Source: B4-G1 sp964393895 (GTDB lineage Bacteria; Chloroflexota; Anaerolineae; B4-G1). From it: a stretch of DNA of 57,018 bases. The position numbers were made by a program, and so were the translations under genes. Where the stretch lies: NCBI GenBank assembly GCA_964393895.1, contig CAYMWP010000011.1, positions 1-57,018 of the forward strand. The letters are read 5' to 3'. Under the pieces are notes generated by a model, which saw nothing but the letters and a program-made list of their open reading frames with translations, searched no databases and was not told the DNA's origin. Each line of letters opens with the position of its first letter. The first letter of the stretch is position 1. This document shows, piece by piece, positions 15,275 to 22,877 of the stretch.

Positions 15275-15712
15275 TCAATCGTACGCCAGCCGAGTCTCCT
15301 CGTCCGTCAAGATGTGCTGGATGCGTTCTCGCCGCCTGGCCGACTGCCAGGTTCCCAATTTCTGGTGGGTCAGGTAATAGTTCTGCGGGATGGGATGAGT
15401 ACCGACGACCACGTCCAGCTCGTATTTGGCGGGAATGAACTCACAAAAGTCGCCCAGGCGCGGACAGGGCGGGTAGCCGACCACCAGGCCGGTCGCCAGG
15501 TGGATGACGTCCGCGCCGTTCTTTTTCATCTCTGCCGGAGCATACTCCACGTTGCCGCCCGGACAGCCTCCGCAGGTGGTGTAGCCTACCAACTCTATCT
15601 CCTCGTCCTGGTACAGAGCAAAAGCTCCCTCCCTGTTTCGCAGAGACCGCAGGCACTTGCCGCCTGCACAGGTATGGTAACGATCGCAGATGATGATGCC
15701 GATCTTTTTCAC
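15275..15712 (-). CDS. CGGC domain protein
   Basis: A 145-residue protein of the CGGC family (named for its motif). Cysteines are arranged as IICDRYHTCAGGKCLRS, TTCGGCPGGN and YPPCPRLGDFC, which could bind metal or an Fe-S cluster. The family is found in archaea and anaerobic bacteria, with no settled function. It starts with GTG at 15712, with AAAGGAGG ten bases upstream, and lies 20 bases after the DUF89 gene. Its place among NifX, Mrp and DUF5320 genes supports a role in metal handling. Confidence 0.88.
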   Translation of the reverse strand: MKKIGIIICDRYHTCAGGKCLRSLRNREGAFALYQDEEIELVGYTTCGGCPGGNVEYAPAEMKKNGADVIHLATGLVVGYPPCPRLGDFCEFIPAKYELDVVVGTHPIPQNYYLTHQKLGTWQSARRRERIQHILTDEETRLAYD

Positions 15713-15732
15713 GTTAATCGTCCCTCCTTTCT

Positions 15733-16605
15733 CTACTTCCTACTTCTTGCTCCCTGCCTGAGTACGATACTGCCGACCGGCACGCCCGCGTCGCGGGCGA
15801 TGACCGGGCATTTCACCTGCAACAGGAAAAATACCCGAGGCCCTTCGTCGCTCAACGTCTCGTAATTGGCCTGCCCTTTGGCGATCACCATCTCGGCCTC
15901 GTCGTACAAACGACAAAAGTCGGCGGAACAACGATTCAAGACCGTCCCCATAGCATTCACCCCGTTATCCACGATGGTCGCTACCTGGTCCAGCCCAGCC
16001 GCTTCCGCATCCTCCCGCGTCGCGTCGTTCAGGACAGGGCTGCCCTTGACTGCATATACCACAGGGACAGGCAGCGTCTCGATCAGCAGTCGGTCAAAGA
16101 CCGTCTCGCCGGCGTTGTCCGCCAGGTAAAGCACGGGCGTGGCGCCCACGCCTCTACCCACCCTGTCCAGCGATTCTCGAAAGGCCGCTCTATCGTCAAT
16201 GGCGAACGGTTGAGCCGCCACCCGTTCCACCGTGCTCCACAGATCGTATCCCTGCGCCGGCCCAAAATCAATGATGTTGCCGGCGATACTCAACCGCACG
16301 GCCATCTCCAATGGATCGTCCGCCTCGGCCAACAACGCCTTTAACCGAGGATAAAGGGCCAACGCCCGGCGGGTGCTGATCTCTTTGACCTTCCGGTATG
16401 GATCGCCGCTCTCGACCTCCTGGCGCGCGATGCGGTGCACCTGCTCGCCGATCTCTGGCGGCGTGCTCGCCAGGTCAACCCGCTTGAGCAAGTCGAGCAC
16501 GCGGCCGAGCACCGCCTTCTGCTGCGCCTCGTTGGCCTCGGCTAACTGCGCCGCCGCCAATGCCTGGCGCAGAAAACAAGGGTAGCAATCCAGATAAGTC
16601 TTCAA
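15733..16605 (-). CDS. DUF89/ARMT1-like damage-control phosphatase family protein
   Basis: A 290-residue protein of the DUF89 family, metal-dependent phosphatases that hydrolyse damaged phosphometabolites. The prokaryotic subgroup begins with a Cys-rich motif, here LDCYPCFLRQA. The metal-binding residues are seen in LYLADNAGETVFDR (Asp, Asn), VKGSPVLNDATREDA and VIAKGQANYETL. It starts with TTG at 16605, only two bases after the Mrp stop, with no Shine-Dalgarno sequence, so it depends on coupling. Its phosphatase substrate in this cluster is unknown. Confidence 0.88.
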   Translation of the reverse strand: MKTYLDCYPCFLRQALAAAQLAEANEAQQKAVLGRVLDLLKRVDLASTPPEIGEQVHRIARQEVESGDPYRKVKEISTRRALALYPRLKALLAEADDPLEMAVRLSIAGNIIDFGPAQGYDLWSTVERVAAQPFAIDDRAAFRESLDRVGRGVGATPVLYLADNAGETVFDRLLIETLPVPVVYAVKGSPVLNDATREDAEAAGLDQVATIVDNGVNAMGTVLNRCSADFCRLYDEAEMVIAKGQANYETLSDEGPRVFFLLQVKCPVIARDAGVPVGSIVLRQGARSRK

Positions 16606-16607
16606 GG

Positions 16608-17687
16608 TTATTTCGCAAAGATCGGCACACTCTTGGTTGCCGGTAGACGCTCTGTCACCCGAGCAGCCAGCGTCTCAAAGAGGTCGGCGGTGTACTGCTC
16701 CACCTCACCCGCGTCGCACCGGGTGGCCAGGTCTGGATCTAACGGGAGTTGCGCCAGAACCGGCAATCCCAGTTGATTGGCCGTGCGCATTGCCTGGCTG
16801 GGGCCAAAGACCTCAATTCGCTCACCGCACTTGGGGCAGGCGAGGTAACTCATGTTTTCCACCAATCCCACCACGTGCACATTCAGATGTTGAGCCATCC
16901 TGGCTGCTTTGCGCACCACCATCCCGGCCAAATCCTGTGGCGAAGTCACCAGCAGCACCCCATTGAGCGGTAGCGACTGCATCACCGTCAGCGAGGCATC
17001 GGAGGTGCCCGGCGGCAGATCCACCACCAGCACGTCCAGGTCGCCCCAGACCACGTCCCCCCAGAACTGCTTGATGGCCCCGCTGATGAGCGGACCGCGC
17101 CAGACGACCGCCTCGTCCTCGCTCGGCAGGAGCAGGTTGATAGACATCACCCGTATGCCGGTCTCGGTCTCGGCCGGCAGGAGACCGACCGGCCCCACCG
17201 GCGGCGGATCGTGGAGGCCAAACATCTTGGGAATGCTGGGGCCGGTGATGTCGGCATCCAACACGCCGACTCGCTTCCCCTGCCGCCGTAGCGCCACGGC
17301 CAGCAGCGCCGCCACCGACGATTTGCCCACTCCCCCCTTGCCGCTCATCACGGCCAGCACGCGGTCAATGTGGTTGAGGTGCAACGCCACCCCTTCCTTC
17401 TTTTGTTGCGGCTCTTTGGGCCAAATGCGCTCTTTTTCCTCCTGCGTCATCTCCCGCAGGCTCACCTCCACGTCCTCGACGCCATCCAGCGCCAGCACCG
17501 CCTGCCGTGCATCTTCCACTATGCGATCCTTGAGCGGGCAGGCCAGCGTGGTCAGCGCCAGCGTAAAGCTCACGCGGTCGCCGTCCGTTTCCACATCGTG
17601 CACCATCCCCAGCTCCACCAGGCTTTTGCCCAGTTCGGGATCATCTACCGCTTTCAATGCTTCCAAAACCTGTATTTTCTCAGCCAT
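16608..17687 (-). CDS. Mrp/NBP35-type ATPase with N-terminal MIP18 (DUF59) domain
   Basis: A 359-residue P-loop ATPase that carries Fe-S clusters to target proteins. Residues 1 to about 80 are the DUF59/MIP18 domain (VDDPELGKSLVELGMVHDV). The deviant Walker A is SGKGGVGKSSVAALLA, Walker B-like DVLVVDLPPGTSD, and the cluster-binding CPKCG motif lies in SYLACPKCGERIEVFG. The ATG at 17687 with AAGGAG six bases upstream is better than earlier in-frame codons. It is the first enzyme gene behind padR, 30 bases away, and probably works on the NifX-family and IscU-like proteins of this cluster. Confidence 0.93.
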   Translation of the reverse strand: MAEKIQVLEALKAVDDPELGKSLVELGMVHDVETDGDRVSFTLALTTLACPLKDRIVEDARQAVLALDGVEDVEVSLREMTQEEKERIWPKEPQQKKEGVALHLNHIDRVLAVMSGKGGVGKSSVAALLAVALRRQGKRVGVLDADITGPSIPKMFGLHDPPPVGPVGLLPAETETGIRVMSINLLLPSEDEAVVWRGPLISGAIKQFWGDVVWGDLDVLVVDLPPGTSDASLTVMQSLPLNGVLLVTSPQDLAGMVVRKAARMAQHLNVHVVGLVENMSYLACPKCGERIEVFGPSQAMRTANQLGLPVLAQLPLDPDLATRCDAGEVEQYTADLFETLAARVTERLPATKSVPIFAK

Positions 17688-17717
17688 CCATTTCTCCTTA
17701 AAATTACACATCACGTT

Positions 17718-18098
17718 TCAATGATGTTCCCCTTCGCCTTCCTCCATGTGGCGGTGATAGGCCCCCAAGAGGTAATCAATTTTTCTTTTGCCCTCCTCCA
17801 AGTCTCGCGCCCACTGGGCCAACACCTCGTCTCCCAGCACAGTGAGACAGTAGACCCGTCGAGGTGGGCCTTGTGTCTGTTCTTCGTCCCACGAGGATGT
17901 GACCCAGCCTCTCGCTTCCATATCCCGCAGCACCCGGTAGATCACGCTGGGGTTCAGGCCATCCAGGCCAAATTCGCCCAACTGCTCCAGAAGCGTATAG
18001 CCGTGGGCCGGACAGTGGTGCAAAAGCAAGAGCAACGCCGGCTCCAACATTCGCACTGCCCTACGCCCCCGCCTTCTCCTGTGACCCTGTCCTGGCAT
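17718..18098 (-). CDS. PadR family transcriptional regulator
   Basis: A 126-residue regulator with a basic N-terminus (RRRRGRRAVR), followed by the PadR winged helix (LLLLLHHCPAHGYTLLEQLGEFGLDGLNPSVIYRVLRDMEARGWV) and a C-terminal helix for dimerisation (LEEGKRKIDYLLGAYHRHM). Family members are repressors that usually act on their own promoter and adjacent genes. The ATG at 18098 has GGAGGAAGG upstream. A consensus promoter (18136-18164) starts the transcript, with a TGTC-GACA palindrome over the -35 box that could be its own operator. It therefore probably controls the whole 18098-10314 cluster. Confidence 0.92.
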   Translation of the reverse strand: MPGQGHRRRRGRRAVRMLEPALLLLLHHCPAHGYTLLEQLGEFGLDGLNPSVIYRVLRDMEARGWVTSSWDEEQTQGPPRRVYCLTVLGDEVLAQWARDLEEGKRKIDYLLGAYHRHMEEGEGEHH

Positions 18099-18135
18099 TA
18101 TCCTTCCTCCCCCTTGCCCTGGCCTGAGCAAACAA

Positions 18136-18170
18136 AGTATACCACACTATGTGCAATATGTCAATAGACA
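18136..18170 (-). promoter_or_regulatory. Consensus promoter of the PadR-cofactor operon, with possible operator
   Basis: On the minus strand TTGACA (18159-18164) and TATACT (18136-18141) are separated by exactly 17 bases, and the start codon follows 38 bases later. TGTC-AATA-GACA (18159-18170) is a small palindrome covering the -35 box, a plausible site for PadR self-repression. The promoter match is clear; the operator is an inference. Confidence 0.8.
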
Positions 18171-18328
18171 AATAGTAAATACACCGAGACAAACGGTGCA
18201 ACACTAGAGCGAATTTAGAAAGAAATGAATCGGGGGCCAATCCATCAATCACCGAGAGCGACGGGAAAATTCGCTCCTTTCCCCATTTGTTGTAGCGGTT
18301 CCGGGGCTGGCGCGGTAAACGATCGAGT

Positions 18329-18511
18329 CATAAATAGAACAGCGGCCCACTAGTGATGGTAGACCGCTGCTCTCAATCGTCCCGTGCTTTTCCTCGGCGC
18401 ACCCGCCCCCCGTTGACGGTTGGTCCGCCTTACTTTCGCTCTCAATATGGGTACCGAGATGCGCTCTGTTGGTGCGGCGCCAAGGGGCTCCGGGACGGTT
18501 GCCCCAATTTC
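18329..18511 (-). ncRNA. Candidate structured small RNA, copy A
   Basis: A roughly 180-base RNA predicted from a strong promoter (18518-18546) to a terminator hairpin (18336-18373, ten pairs including one G-U, followed by UAUUUAUG). It matches copy B at 31406 in several boxes: GCAACCGTCCCGGAGCC, GAGCGCA, then CAACCGTC again, and the terminator stem. Short helices are kept by paired changes: TTGG/CCAA (B: CTGG/CCAG), CTCGG/TTGAG (B: CTCGA/TCGAG), GGCGG/CCGTC (B: GACGG/CCGTC). No shared reading frame exists, because stops follow at once in this copy. It does not resemble the tRNA, tmRNA, SRP, RNase P or common riboswitch patterns I know. It lies directly behind fpg and ahead of the PadR operon. 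Confidence 0.7.
18336..18373 (-). terminator. Terminator hairpin of RNA copy A
   Basis: On the minus strand AGAGCAGCGG pairs with CCGCTGTTCT (one G-U), and the 3' side is followed by ATTTATG. The same stem, made longer and perfect, ends RNA copy B at 31545-31573. The T content after the stem is modest. Confidence 0.7.
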
Positions 18512-18517
18512 AGTTCT

Positions 18518-18562
18518 ATTTTACGTTAGATTCTCCACGTTGTCAATAGGCTCAACCTTAAA
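18518..18562 (-). promoter_or_regulatory. Promoter of RNA copy A inside the 3' end of fpg
   Basis: TTGACA (18541-18546) and TAAAAT (18518-18523) are 17 bases apart on the minus strand. The 25 bases 18538-18562, covering the -35 box and upstream DNA, are identical to 31355-31379 in front of RNA copy B. The conserved upstream part (AAGGTTGAGCC) may be an activator site or an UP-like element. It lies within the last codons of fpg, whose stop TAA is part of the -10 box. Confidence 0.78.
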
Positions 18563-19393
18563 AATCGCTGCTGGTGGAGACTGACAGTGGGGGCAAAAGT
18601 GCGTGCCGCGCTGTCCCACCCGCACGCGCTCAATGCTCGCGCCGCAGTTAGGACACGGTTCTCCTGCCCGGCCATAGACCGCCAGCCGCTCGGCGAACTC
18701 GCCCGACTGGCCGTCCACCCGTTGGTAGGCCGCGTCCGGGAGCGTCGTGCCGCCGCTGGCGATGGCGGCCCGCAGCACAGACTGGATGTCCCCGTGCAAC
18801 CGCCGCACCTCGGCAGGGGTGAGAGTATCGGCCTGGCGCAACGGATGGACGCCGGCCCGCCACAACGACTCATCGGTGTAGATGTTGCCCAGGCCGGCCA
18901 GAAAACGCTGGTTCAGGAGCAGCGGCTTGATGCGCCCGCGCCGCCGCGCCAGCATCTCTTCCAACCGCGCGGCGGTGAAATCATCCCCCAGCGGCTCGGG
19001 GCCGAGGTCGCTCAACGCTGCGGCGGGATCGTCCACCAGCCGCAGACGCCCAAACTTGCGCGGGTCGTAAAAGCGCAGGCTGTGCCCATCGTCCAGGGAG
19101 AACTCTACGCGCAGGTGGCGGTCGTCGGCGCACTCGCCCTCCTCCAGCGCCAGTCGCCCCGTCATACGCAGGTGGATCAGTAACGCGCCGCCGCCGCTAA
19201 ACTCGATCACGATCCACTTGCCCCGCCGCCTCACCTGGGCGACCGGCCGGCCCACCAGCCGGCGGGCGAAAGCAGCCGGGTCGGGAGGGCTGACGCTGCG
19301 CGTCCAGCGCACGTCCACGCCGCCGATGGCGCGCCCCACCAGCGACGCCCGCAACCCTTGGGCCACCGTTTCGACTTCGGGCAGCTCTGGCAT
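18521..19393 (-). CDS. mutM: Formamidopyrimidine-DNA glycosylase
   Basis: A 290-residue base-excision-repair enzyme that removes 8-oxoguanine and formamidopyrimidines. The catalytic N-terminus MPELPEVE is complete (Pro2 nucleophile, Glu3), followed by the conserved lysine region (RRRGKWI), the H2TH helices (FLAGLGNIYTDE) and a C-terminal zinc finger (CPNCG, then CPHCQ). After the finger, the protein runs on for about 15 residues (PPAAIFKVEPIDNVENLT), encoded by the conserved block that is also the promoter of RNA copy A. The tail is thus probably imposed by that element. It follows the GH3 gene by 8 bases. Confidence 0.96.
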   Translation of the reverse strand: MPELPEVETVAQGLRASLVGRAIGGVDVRWTRSVSPPDPAAFARRLVGRPVAQVRRRGKWIVIEFSGGGALLIHLRMTGRLALEEGECADDRHLRVEFSLDDGHSLRFYDPRKFGRLRLVDDPAAALSDLGPEPLGDDFTAARLEEMLARRRGRIKPLLLNQRFLAGLGNIYTDESLWRAGVHPLRQADTLTPAEVRRLHGDIQSVLRAAIASGGTTLPDAAYQRVDGQSGEFAERLAVYGRAGEPCPNCGASIERVRVGQRGTHFCPHCQSPPAAIFKVEPIDNVENLT

Positions 19394-19401
19394 GGTCAGT
19401 C

Positions 19402-21582
19402 CTACAGCGCCTCGAACGTCGCTTTGAGCAGATCTTTGTCTCGTGATGAGCCGCCCACCAGCACCTCGAACTCGCCGGGTTCGACGACGGTTTCCAGATT
19501 TCGATTCACCAGCGCCAGCCGTTCGTAGGAAAGCTCAATCTGCACTCTCTTTTTCTCGCCGGGGGCCAGCTCAACCCGCTGGAAACCCTTCAGTTCTTTC
19601 ACCGGGGTAGTGACCGAACTGTAGACGTCGTTGACGTAGAGTTGGACGACCTCGCTCCCCGCCCGCGTTCCGACGTTCTCCACGTCAACCTCGGCGCGCA
19701 ACGTCTCGCCGGCCGAAAGCTTCTTCGAGGAAAGATCGAGATTGGAGTAGACAAAGCTGGTGTAGCTCAACCCATATCCGAAGGGGAAAAGCGGGCCCTT
19801 GGACACGTCGGCGTAACGATCCGCGTGCCAGCCGGGAATCTGATTGTAGTAGACGGGCTGCTGCCCCACGTGGCGCGGGAAGGAGACGGTCAGCTTGCCA
19901 CTGGGGTTGCGGTCGCCAAACAGGATTCCGGCCACCGCCGTACCTCCCTCCAGGCCGGGGTTCCAGGCTTCCAGGATGGCGTGGGCGTGTTCGACGACCC
20001 AGGGGATGCTAAGCGGTTTGCCGTTGACGAGCACCACGACCAGGGGCGTTCCGGTCGCGTATACGGCCTCCAGGAGCTGGCGTTGACCGCCGCTCAGGTC
20101 TAGATTGGCCCGGTCGCGCATCTCTCCGTTCAGAGCCACATTATCGCCCACGACGACGATGGCGACCTCCGCCTGGCGGGCCAGTTCCACCGCCTGAGCG
20201 ATCCGCTCCACGCCGGCAGCGACGACATCGCAGCCGGCGTGATAGTCCACGCGGCAATTCGCTCTCACCCGCGCCTTGATCCCGTCCAGGACGGTGACGA
20301 CGTTTTCGCGCGGTTGCTCTTGGGCGTAGCCGTTCCAACAGCCCAACACCCAGTCCCCCAGTTGGGCGCGGGCGTCGTCGCCGTTGGGGCCGAGCACGGC
20401 GATGCGTTTCAGATCATCGCTCAGGGGCAATAGACCATCCTGGTTTTTGAGCAAGACGATGGATTGATATGCGCTCTCCAGCGCGACCTGGCGGTGTTCC
20501 GCGCAGCCGACGATCTCTTTCCCCTGCTCCAGGTTGATGTATCGGTTCTCGTCGAACAGGCCCAGCTCGAACTTGAGGCGCAGGATGCGTTCGACCGCCT
20601 CGTCAATGTAGGCCACGTCCAGCGCGCCGCTGTGGACGAGTGCGGCGGCCGTTGTGGTGAATTCGGGAGTTGACATCATCATGTCGTTGGCGGCTTCTAC
20701 CGCGCGTTGCACCGCTTCTTCCGCCGTCGCGCAGACCTTTTGCTCTCTCTGCATGCGGCCTATGTTGTCCCAGTCCGTCACCACGAACCCCTCGAACTCC
20801 CACTCCCCTTTCAACACACCCCTCAGCAGCCAGCGGTTGGCCGAGCAGGGAGTACCATCTATGGACTGGTAGGCCGTCATGAACGTGGCGCACCCGGCCA
20901 GCGCGGCCTCGCGGAAGGGCGGCAGGAAGACGGACCGCATCTTGCGCTCGGAGAGATCGGCTTCCGCAGCATCACGCCCGCCTTGCGTCTCCGAATAGCC
21001 GGCATAGTGCTTGGCGCAGGCGAGGATGGTGTAGGGGTCGGACAGCGGATGTTCTTTATCCGCATCGCTGCCCTGGTAACCGCGAATCAGCGCGCTGCCC
21101 AGCACGCCGATCAGGTAAGGGTCTTCGCCAAAGGTCTCGTCAACCCGGCCCCAGCGAAGGTCGCGAGTCGTGCCCAACACTGGTGAAAAAGTCCAGTGAA
21201 CGCCGGTGCAGGCCACTTCTCGGGCCGTGATTCTGCCGACCTGCTCGACCAGCCCTGGGTTCCAGGAGCAAGATAGCCCCAACTGGGTGGGAAAGACCGT
21301 GGCCTGGGGCCAAAAGGCGTGGCCGTGGATGGCGTCAATGCCAAAGATGAGGGGGATGCCGAGCCGGCTCTGCTCCGCCAGTTCTTGCAATTCCTGAGTC
21401 GGCTCGCCTATCACGTGCAGGAACGAGCCGACGTGTTCCTCGCGCATCAACCGCTCGGCTGCTTTTTTGTCCAGGCCGCTCATTTGGCACATCTGTCCGA
21501 TTTTCTCTTCCAACGTCATCCGGCTCAGCAGGTCTTTTACCCGCTCCTCAATGGAACGATCGGGGTCCTGGTACTCGGCCAT
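19402..21582 (-). CDS. Glycoside hydrolase family 3 beta-glucosidase (BglX-like)
   Basis: A 726-residue GH3 enzyme that hydrolyses beta-linked glucosides or xylosides. Domains: the N-terminal TIM barrel with substrate-binding KHYAGYSETQGGRD, the catalytic nucleophile Asp270 in GFVVTDWDN, the alpha/beta sandwich (VLGPNGDDARAQLGDW) and a C-terminal fibronectin-like domain (VDVENVGTRAGSEVVQLYV). No signal peptide is visible (start MAEYQDPDRSIEERV), so it is likely cytoplasmic, unlike E. coli BglX. AGGAG lies before the ATG. It is followed closely by fpg, and the neighbouring GH4 enzyme suggests a role in using imported oligosaccharides. Confidence 0.95.
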   Translation of the reverse strand: MAEYQDPDRSIEERVKDLLSRMTLEEKIGQMCQMSGLDKKAAERLMREEHVGSFLHVIGEPTQELQELAEQSRLGIPLIFGIDAIHGHAFWPQATVFPTQLGLSCSWNPGLVEQVGRITAREVACTGVHWTFSPVLGTTRDLRWGRVDETFGEDPYLIGVLGSALIRGYQGSDADKEHPLSDPYTILACAKHYAGYSETQGGRDAAEADLSERKMRSVFLPPFREAALAGCATFMTAYQSIDGTPCSANRWLLRGVLKGEWEFEGFVVTDWDNIGRMQREQKVCATAEEAVQRAVEAANDMMMSTPEFTTTAAALVHSGALDVAYIDEAVERILRLKFELGLFDENRYINLEQGKEIVGCAEHRQVALESAYQSIVLLKNQDGLLPLSDDLKRIAVLGPNGDDARAQLGDWVLGCWNGYAQEQPRENVVTVLDGIKARVRANCRVDYHAGCDVVAAGVERIAQAVELARQAEVAIVVVGDNVALNGEMRDRANLDLSGGQRQLLEAVYATGTPLVVVLVNGKPLSIPWVVEHAHAILEAWNPGLEGGTAVAGILFGDRNPSGKLTVSFPRHVGQQPVYYNQIPGWHADRYADVSKGPLFPFGYGLSYTSFVYSNLDLSSKKLSAGETLRAEVDVENVGTRAGSEVVQLYVNDVYSSVTTPVKELKGFQRVELAPGEKKRVQIELSYERLALVNRNLETVVEPGEFEVLVGGSSRDKDLLKATFEAL

Positions 21583-21782
21583 TGTACGATTCTCCTATTC
21601 TTGCACCGGCTAAAGAGCTGGCGCTGGATTTGCCCCAAGAGTTGGTGTTGGAGTGTCTCCCGCCCTAGCGCCGCCTGTTCTACGGCGATGCGGCTTTCAA
21701 ATCAGCCCACCATCCGGGAGCTGCAAGTCTTGATTCTACACCATCCCATAGCTCGTGCACACCAACTTGCTTCTTCGTCTGT

Positions 21783-22826
21783 CTATTGCTGCGCTTCCCA
21801 CCACTGTTGCCAGGCGGCAGCGTCCTGACCCAAATCCTGGCCCGTGATTGCCGCCAGCGCCCACGCCGCGGACGCGCGCACGTTCTCTCGCTCGTCCCCT
21901 AGCGTCTGGATGAGGGCGGGAACGGCCTCCATTGCCCCCGGCCCGATCATGTTCAGCGCCAGGGCAGCGGCCTCACGCACTTCCCAGTTTTCGTCGGCCA
22001 GGGCCTGGGTGAGGGCGGGGACGGCCACCGCCGACTCTGGCCCAATAAAGCCCAATGCCGTGGCGGCAGCCCGCCGCACAAATTCGCTTTCGTCCTCGAG
22101 GGCCTGGGCAAGGGCGGGGATGGCTTGATTCGCCTTTGGCCCGATGGCTCCCAGCGCACCGGCGGCCCCACTGCGCACCGGCGCGTGCTCGTCCCCCAGA
22201 GCCTGGATGAGAGCGGGGACGGCCTCCACAGCCTCCGGGCCGATCATGCCCAGCGCTGCAGCGGCATAGCTGCGCATTTCGGCGCTCTCGTCTCTCAGGG
22301 CTTGGGCGAGGGCGGAGACAGCTCCCCTCGCCTCCGGTCCGATTTCCCCCAGCGCCAGCGCAGCATAGCCGCGCACTTGTGCACTTTCGTCCCCCAGGGC
22401 CTGGACCAGGGCAGGGACGGCCCCCACTGCCGCCGGCCCCATCTCTCCCAGCGCCTCGGCGGCGGACAACCGCACCCACTGGTCCTCATCTTCCAGGGCG
22501 TGGATGAGGGCGAATATGGCCTCGACCGCCTCTGGCCCAATCTCCCCCAGGGCGGTGGCCGCCGCCCAGCGTACCTCGGCGTTCCCATCTTCCAGGGCGC
22601 GCACCAGGGCGGGGACGGCCTCCGCTCCCATCTCTGCCAAAGCCTCGATGGCGGCATCGCGCACGTCTTCGTTTTCGTCACCCAGAGATTGAATGGCCTC
22701 CTGTATCTCTGGATTGGGCGGTTCTGGGCCTGGCATTTCCGTAGGTGAGGCATCGGGGCCTGGTGCGCAGGCCGCCAGGCCACTTATGATGGCACAAGAA
22801 ACCGTCACGACAATGAACATCTTCAT
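21783..22826 (-). CDS. HEAT-repeat (PBS-lyase type) lipoprotein
   Basis: A 347-residue lipoprotein: signal peptide ending in the lipobox GLAAC, then a Pro-rich spacer (PGPDASPTEMPGPEPPNPE), then about nine HEAT-like repeats of about 31 residues, each with a core like ALIQALGDE followed by VR and AA-ALGxIGPEA. This fold makes superhelical scaffolds for protein binding. The ATG at 22826 has GGAGGAG upstream. The repeats are very regular at the DNA level (about 93-bp period), with GC-rich strings. Its partner is unknown. Confidence 0.88.
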   Translation of the reverse strand: MKMFIVVTVSCAIISGLAACAPGPDASPTEMPGPEPPNPEIQEAIQSLGDENEDVRDAAIEALAEMGAEAVPALVRALEDGNAEVRWAAATALGEIGPEAVEAIFALIHALEDEDQWVRLSAAEALGEMGPAAVGAVPALVQALGDESAQVRGYAALALGEIGPEARGAVSALAQALRDESAEMRSYAAAALGMIGPEAVEAVPALIQALGDEHAPVRSGAAGALGAIGPKANQAIPALAQALEDESEFVRRAAATALGFIGPESAVAVPALTQALADENWEVREAAALALNMIGPGAMEAVPALIQTLGDERENVRASAAWALAAITGQDLGQDAAAWQQWWEAQQ

Positions 22827-22877
22827 CAAATCTCCTCCGCGTTGTCTTTTCCTCTAGGGAAACGTGACACTTTCAGG

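Noticed and set aside
21583..21782. Protein-like stretch upstream of the GH3 gene (about 21600-21680)
   Set aside because: A short readable string without a start or matching family; treated as non-coding or decayed sequence.
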